A stretch of 63,748 nt of DNA from Microbacterium gubbeenense DSM 15944 (GTDB lineage Bacteria > Actinomycetota > Actinomycetes > Actinomycetales > Microbacteriaceae): contig NZ_AUGQ01000013.1 of assembly GCF_000422745.1 (NCBI RefSeq), positions 1-63,748 on the forward strand, given 5' to 3'. Below, piece after piece: positions 59,533 to 63,748 of the stretch. The position numbers and the translations under genes are program-made. Under the pieces are notes generated by a model. The model made no database searches. It saw nothing but the letters and a program-made list of their open reading frames with translations, and was not told the origin of the DNA. Numbering within the stretch: the first letter of the stretch is position 1; every line of letters begins with the position of its first letter.

Positions 59533-59898
59533 GTGTCCCTTGCACCAAGAGTGTCCTGCAATCACATGCCGGTGACCGTCACAGCAAAACGATCACCGTC
59601 CTCAGACTCTATAACGACGAGGTAACAGAGGGCAAGGGGTTTCCGTTATGTTTCTGTTATTCATTGATTGTCCGTTCTCACGAAACCTGTCGGATTCTCA
59701 AGGCGCCTGTCGGAACTTCTCACGAAGGTGTCGGATTCTCACGAAGCCTGTCGGGAACGTCGGCGTGGCGACCGTCCTAGCGCGTCGACGGACGTAGTCT
59801 GCCTGTGAGTCGGTCTTCCTCGTTGGGGAGATCAAATTGTCAGGGCTCAAGACATAGGCCAGAACCGCTCCTCAGGAGAGAGGCTGACTGCCGAATAG
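59533..59898. other. gene-free accessory junction
   Basis: About 366 bases without a credible gene. AT-richer than its flanks (for example TTTCTGTTATTCATTGATTG at 59651). It holds the 20-bp repeat array and probably marks the border between the chromosomal pectinesterase unit and acquired DNA to the right. Confidence 0.6.
59669..59752 (+). repeat. five TGTC-headed direct repeats at 19-21 bp steps
   Basis: TGTC begins at 59669, 59688, 59708, 59729 and 59749. Best units are TGTCGGATTCTCACGAAGCC and TGTCGGATTCTCAAGGCGCC; the others differ by a few bases or end early. Regular two-turn spacing with TGT heads is how transposase-binding sites are arrayed at ends of Tn7/Tn5053/Mu-like elements. Orientation would place the element to the right. 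Confidence 0.6.
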
Positions 59899-60638
59899 GA
59901 CGTATCCGTCGATAGCGCACCCGTCCTGCTCATCGCGCTACTCGCGATCACCGCATCGTTCCTGTTCATCGACCGCGGCACCACCACCACACGATTCATG
60001 AGCGACCTCGGCGCACAGCCAGCAGCAGCGGTCTACTCAATCATCAACTTCAGCTACGGAGCACCGTCATCGCGACGATGCTCGTCCTCGCAGCCCGGCA
60101 GTATCGGCACAGCGCTGGCATCCAGCGCCTCCCCGCCGCGCTGCTCAGCCTGGGATCGGCGTTCGGTGTCACGCTCTGCCTCGCCGTGATCGTCATCGAC
60201 ATCGCCCACGCCGCCGACCACCTCGACCTCATGCACGTCATCCAGGCCGCCTGCGATCCGCTGTCCGTCCTCACTTTCGTTTTCCTCTGCGCCGGGTTCG
60301 CGGTCCAGCCCGCCGTCCGCCGCGCCCAGCACCGCGCCCGACGACGGAACACGATCTCGTTCACGGCGCAGCTGGAGCCGCTCTGGCTCCGAGCGACACG
60401 CGCGCGACCCGGGCTGAGCCAGGCCGATCCCCTCGCCGCCAACAGCGAAGACCCCGAAGGGCACCTCCACCGAGTGATCGTCGAAATCCGGGGCGCGATG
60501 ATCGACCCCCGCATCACCTTCGACATCAGCACCGACGACCGCGACCTACTCGAACGCGCCGAGAGCCACCTCGTCGGAAGCGATAGCGCCCTCGCAGCGA
60601 CCTTGCCCGTTCCCAACGTCGAGGAGCGTGGAGCGTGA
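59899..60638 (+). pseudogene. frameshifted MAB_1171c-like membrane protein (DUF6545-type)
   Basis: Two overlapping frames together give one protein. Frame one (59899 to about 60058) reads APVLLIALLAITASFLFIDR and ends YSIINFSYG; frame two (from about 60062) reads TVIATMLVLAARQYRHSAG onward and includes LHRVIVEIRGAMIDP. No start codon exists in frame one and a TAG lies at 59896, so the gene is both 5'-truncated and frameshifted. In actinobacteria this family of membrane proteins often accompanies the hydrolase type found next. Not functional as read, unless a sequencing error is involved. Confidence 0.6.
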
Positions 60639-61174
60639 TCGGCCGCATCGTGCTTGGCGGCGGGATCGCGGCGGCAGCGGCTGCCGGGCTCGGGTGGACC
60701 ATCGCGCGGCGACTCACGGCACCCGTCGGCGCACGCACGTTCGACCTCACCATCCGCAGCGTTGAGCACGACGACAATGGCGACCTGATCGTGCTCGACC
60801 GAACCGAGCAGACCACCGGGCACGGCATCTACAACCTCTGGTTCGAGCACGGCGGCTGCGCACAGCTCTCCACCGACATCATCGGTCGCGGACCCACCCG
60901 AGTCGCCCGCAGAATCACGGGCCTCACATCGGGCTCCACTCCAAAGGCCGGCGACCGGACCTCCTGGAGCGGCATCTACTACGCCACCCCAGCCGACGCC
61001 GGACTCCACGCCCGCGACATCACGATCACGACGTCGGGTTTGACACCCCTTCTGATGCGCGGGAGCACGCGTGGGCGGGGTTCCAGCGCAGGGGCGCGTC
61101 AGCACGTCCTCACCTTGCTGCATTCTCTTACTCGGCTTCCCGTCGCTCTAGAACCTTCCATGCGGTCCAGATGA
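60635..61174 (+). pseudogene. truncated hydrolase-like protein
   Basis: ATGA overlap with the preceding pseudogene. The first 130 or so residues (one N-terminal helix, then RSVEHDDNGDLIVLDRTEQT and WSGIYYATPADAGLHARDI) look like the N-part of the alpha/beta-hydrolase gene that usually follows MAB_1171c genes. After about 61035 the frame continues to 61174 in sequence without hydrolase features (SSAGARQHVLTLLH), running into the convergent MFS gene. The nucleophile elbow and His are absent. Loss of the 3' part seems to be by recombination at 61035-61060. Confidence 0.6.
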
Positions 61175-62711
61175 GGTCAATGATGTACACGATGACCCAG
61201 ATGCGTAGTCCTGCCATTGCGAGAGCGGCGATGTCGAGAATGCCGGAGAAGATTTGACGCACCTCGCCGAAGACGTTGGGTGTTTCGTGGCCGATGCCCA
61301 GGATTGATGCGATGGTGAAGCCAGGCACGATGGCCCAGGCGATCAGGATTGCGGTAGCAAGTAGGCCGCTGTGAGCGGCGAAGTCGGTGAGGAGTTTCCG
61401 GCGTGATTTCTCGGGTTTAGACTCGCTGCTGTGAGGTTCCCCGTCCCCCTCTACGACCTCGGCATCAGGCTTATGCGGGGTCGGCTGAGGCTCCGGCTCG
61501 GTGCGGGTGGTGGCGGGCGCGGGGGCTGGGTGGTTGGTGACGCCGAGGCGTTTCACGGCGGCGGGGATGAGGGCTGCGCCGGAGGCGATCACGATGGCGC
61601 AGACGATGCAGGCGATGAGCCAGCTACCTGCGTCGTAGAGAAGGCCTGCTGCCAGCGAGCCGATGAATGCCCCGGCCAACGCTGCGGCCTCGTAGAGGCT
61701 CAGGCCCCGACCAAGGTGGGTGCTCCCCGCTGCTTCTGCGATCACCGACTGCTGCACCGGGATCACGAGAGACCAGGCGACGGCGGAAAGCACCCATAGC
61801 GCCGCGATCCACCCCGGGGTGGGCGCAAATGCGAGACCGAGCGCGAAGAGGGCGCTGGCTATTGAGCCGAGCGTGAGCATTCTGCGGCGACCGAATCGCA
61901 CGACCAGCCGGTGAAGGTATGGCGGGAGGATACTCATCGCGATCGCTCCGGGAAGGAACACATAGGCGATTTCAACGACGCCCAGATCGAAGCCGCGTTG
62001 TAGATGCAAGATCAGCAGCAGTCCGATCGCTGCCTCTGCGGTCATGGTCACAACGACGGCAAGCAGCATTGGGCGCAACGACGCACCAAGCCCTCGCAAC
62101 GACACACTGGACAGTTCGGTGCCCGCGATACTCGCGTCACCGAACGATGATCTGCGGTGACGGGTGCGCAACAACTCCCAGGCGGCGACGAGGCAGCACA
62201 CGCCAAGACCGGCGAACACCCACTGGTATCCGGCGAAGGACACCAGGATGATCGCGGGAACGAGAATGAGCCAGCCGCCGGTTTCCTCTGCCGCGACGAG
62301 CTTCGCGAACACGCTTGGGTCTTCGTGGAGTCGTTCACCGATGATCGAGCGGATTGCCACCCACAAGAACGAGCCCGCGACACCCGTCACAACCGCTGCG
62401 ATCAACGCCAGGGAGAACCCGGTCGATAGCGCATAGAGTCCGCACCCCACTGCGAACACGACCGCTCCAAGCGCAGCGATGATCGAGCGATCTGCACGAT
62501 CGACAGCCGCGCCAGCCAGCGGCCGAATCACGAACGCCACTAACTGGCTGGCGGCGATCAGCAAGCCCGTCTCCCCGGCTGAGAGTCCAAGGACCGCGCC
62601 AGCGAAGAGGGGCAGGACAAAGTCGATGACCTGTTCCGCACCACTGGTGAGCACTGCGCTGTCGAGCGTGCGCCGCTCGCGTTTCAGTGCGGGAGTCATC
62701 GGCTCGGACAT
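61128..62711 (-). CDS. MFS exporter with extra C-terminal membrane domain
   Basis: 527 residues from ATG 62711 (GGAGAGCC before). Residues 15-400: twelve-helix MFS fold with RPLAGAAVDRADRSIIAALG (motif A) and LLYDAGSWLIACIVC. Residues 405-455: Pro/Thr/Glu-rich linker. Residues 456-527: two further hydrophobic helices (GLLATAILIAWAIVPGF, LDIAALAMAGLRIWVIVYII), not part of standard MFS pumps. Divergent TetR gene and palindromic operator suggest drug-inducible efflux; substrate unknown. Confidence 0.85.
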   Translation of the reverse strand: MSEPMTPALKRERRTLDSAVLTSGAEQVIDFVLPLFAGAVLGLSAGETGLLIAASQLVAFVIRPLAGAAVDRADRSIIAALGAVVFAVGCGLYALSTGFSLALIAAVVTGVAGSFLWVAIRSIIGERLHEDPSVFAKLVAAEETGGWLILVPAIILVSFAGYQWVFAGLGVCCLVAAWELLRTRHRRSSFGDASIAGTELSSVSLRGLGASLRPMLLAVVVTMTAEAAIGLLLILHLQRGFDLGVVEIAYVFLPGAIAMSILPPYLHRLVVRFGRRRMLTLGSIASALFALGLAFAPTPGWIAALWVLSAVAWSLVIPVQQSVIAEAAGSTHLGRGLSLYEAAALAGAFIGSLAAGLLYDAGSWLIACIVCAIVIASGAALIPAAVKRLGVTNHPAPAPATTRTEPEPQPTPHKPDAEVVEGDGEPHSSESKPEKSRRKLLTDFAAHSGLLATAILIAWAIVPGFTIASILGIGHETPNVFGEVRQIFSGILDIAALAMAGLRIWVIVYIIDLIWTAWKVLERREAE

Positions 62712-62723
62712 AGGCTCTCCACT

Positions 62724-62776
62724 TTGGTAGTACAAACGAGTTACCAAGAGCATGTTAACACGAACGTGTTAGCATG
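62724..62776. promoter_or_regulatory. TetR operators between MFS and tetR
   Basis: CATGTTAACACG-AA-CGTGTTAGCATG (62751-62776) is a 26-bp inverted repeat with one mismatch. A second, weaker pair TTGGTA (62724-62729) / TACCAA (62742-62747) lies beside it. Both sit in the 70-base divergent gap, so repression of both genes is expected. Confidence 0.75.
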
Positions 62777-62781
62777 AGAGG

Positions 62782-63381
62782 ATGCCGAAGCTCATCGATC
62801 ACGATCATCGGAGAGTAGAGATCGCTGAGGCCACCTGGCGCGTCATCCTGGCCGAGGGCATCAGCGGCGTGTCCATCCGCACCGTTGCAGCCGAAGCAAA
62901 GCTGTCCACCGGCTCGCTGCGCCACGTCTTTCCCAGCAAGACCGAACTGCTCGTGCACGCCATGCAACTCGTCGATCAACGCGCATGGGAACGCATCCAA
63001 CGCCATCTTGATGAACCGGACCCTCGCACGCTGGTGATCGCCGTCATCAAGGAACTACTCCCGCTCGACCCTGAACGCCGGGCAGAGATGCAAGTCAACA
63101 TCGCGCTCATCGCCGAAGCGCCGGGCAGCGAAGCAATCACCCGCGTCCGCGACGAAACCTACGAAGTGACTCGAGACGCCTGCAGGCGCATAATCACCCG
63201 CCTCCGTGAAGCCGGACTAGCCCCGCAGGACGGCGATATCGAAGCACTGGTCACCGCGCTACACGGCCTGATCGATGGGCTAGCCATGCACCTGCTCACC
63301 AACCCCGCCCCAGCTTTTGTTCGGCAAGCTCTTCAGGCGATCGAACTTCACATCGATGGCCTGAACCCGAGCGGCGAGTGA
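62782..63381 (+). CDS. TetR-family regulator
   Basis: 199 residues. N-terminal HTH (residues 10-55): ILAEGISGVSIRTVAAEAK and LSTGSLRHVFPSKTELL. The helical C-terminal ligand domain resembles BetI/TetR_C_6 (RDACRRIITRLREAGLA, ALHGLIDGLAMHLL). Divergent from the MFS exporter it probably represses. Confidence 0.92.
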   Translation: MPKLIDHDHRRVEIAEATWRVILAEGISGVSIRTVAAEAKLSTGSLRHVFPSKTELLVHAMQLVDQRAWERIQRHLDEPDPRTLVIAVIKELLPLDPERRAEMQVNIALIAEAPGSEAITRVRDETYEVTRDACRRIITRLREAGLAPQDGDIEALVTALHGLIDGLAMHLLTNPAPAFVRQALQAIELHIDGLNPSGE

Positions 63382-63427
63382 GTTCGAGATTGCTTCCAAG
63401 ATCGGCTATCTACCAAGCGAACGGGCG

Positions 63428-63748
63428 TGAGGAACGGATCGGTGACAACTGATCGTTAGTGCCGGGAGGCGCTGGCGGGAAGGATGTCATCATGCCCGGT
63501 CCCTATCCGAGAGAGTTCCGCGAAGACGTCGTCGCGGTCGCCCGCCGCCGTGAGAGCGGCGTCACCATCAAGCAGATCGCCACTGACTTCGGAGTCAGCG
63601 AGGCGACGCTGCAGAACTGGCTCCGCCAAGCAGATGTCGAGGAAGGCAAGCGTCCCGGTCAGACGGCAGACGAGGCCGCCGAGATGCGAGAGCTGCGCCG
63701 CCGTAACCGTCTCCTCGAGCAGGAGAACGAAGTCCTCAGGAAGGCAGC
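63428..63748 (+). mobile_element. IS3-family insertion sequence, left end only
   Basis: An insertion sequence seems to begin near TGAGGAACGGATCGGT (63428), about 64 bases before its first gene. The rest is cut off by the window edge, so its length, right end and target duplication cannot be seen. The left boundary is a guess from the typical distance and T-G head. Confidence 0.6.
63492..63748 (+). CDS. IS3-family transposase OrfA (partial)
   Basis: 85 codons to the window end, incomplete. HTH_Tnp_1 type: YPREFREDVVAVARRRESGV, IATDFGVSEATLQNWL, then the leucine-zipper-like MRELRRRNRLLEQENEVLR. ATG 63492 with GGGAAGGATG before it. OrfB with the DDE domain would follow beyond the window. Confidence 0.92.
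   Translation, partial: MPGPYPREFREDVVAVARRRESGVTIKQIATDFGVSEATLQNWLRQADVEEGKRPGQTADEAAEMRELRRRNRLLEQENEVLRKA

Noticed and set aside
59669..59752. CRISPR array
   Set aside because: The five repeats are contiguous and vary, with no unique spacers of constant size between identical repeats and no cas genes nearby.

Overview
The window comes from a high-GC actinobacterium, most likely of the family Microbacteriaceae (Microbacterium or a relative). The grounds are the actinobacterial 16S/23S/5S operon without tRNA genes in its spacer, strong G/C bias at third codon positions, a C50-carotenoid operon with heterodimeric lycopene cyclase, a class Ib nrdHIEF operon, a coproporphyrin-type ferrochelatase with a C-terminal cysteine cluster, and a DUF3516 helicase. 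The genus is inferred, not proven.

Layout. 1-5.7 kb: complete rRNA operon with promoter and two terminators. 5.7-16.1 kb: an acyl-CoA-dehydrogenase-fold flavoprotein, nrdHIEF behind a pair of NrdR-like boxes, a luciferase-like/FAD-oxidase fusion, a DUF6458 membrane protein, meso-diaminopimelate dehydrogenase and a CynX/NimT-type MFS exporter. 16.1-19.3 kb: copper operon csoR-copZ-copA with two CsoR-type palindromes on an apparently leaderless promoter. 19.3-27.2 kb: MarR regulator divergent from crtB-crtI-crtYe-crtYf-crtEb, followed without a real gap by an SDR/DUF2867 protein, a pyrimidine-dimer glycosylase and ferrochelatase, so pigment, UV-lesion repair and heme synthesis look co-transcribed. 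27.2-31.2 kb: fasciclin lipoprotein divergent from dipZ-sigK-rskA, a compact equivalent of the mycobacterial SigK regulon, with two matching promoter motifs facing away from each other in the shared gap.

31.2-46.5 kb: alpha/beta hydrolase, YigZ protein and Ski2-like helicase separated by long inverted repeats; a MinD/ParA-like ATPase; a GapB-type glyceraldehyde-3-phosphate dehydrogenase; an inositol-type isomerase/dehydrogenase pair; an XRE regulator facing two ClpP genes, one of which lacks the catalytic serine; a thioesterase; and a ribose/inositol-type ABC transporter. 46.6 kb: tRNA-Arg(ACG). 46.8-57.1 kb: a secreted-protein locus with a lipoprotein, a calcineurin-like phosphoesterase, a WxL-like protein, a DUF916 membrane protein and a 1628-residue GH92 mannosidase. 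The phosphoesterase and the mannosidase share two modules. 57.4-59.5 kb: cytoplasmic pectinesterase/SGNH fusion with its MarR regulator.

59.5-63.7 kb: a disturbed accessory region: five TGTC-headed repeats about 20 bp apart (possible transposon end), a frameshifted membrane-protein gene, a truncated hydrolase, an MFS exporter with an extra C-terminal membrane domain facing a TetR regulator, and the start of an IS3-family element cut by the window edge.

Best leads: the SigK module and its twin promoters, the ClpP pair with one dead subunit plus its palindromic operator, the combined pigment/UV-repair/heme operon, the mannosidase-phosphoesterase-WxL surface locus, and the 20-bp repeat array.
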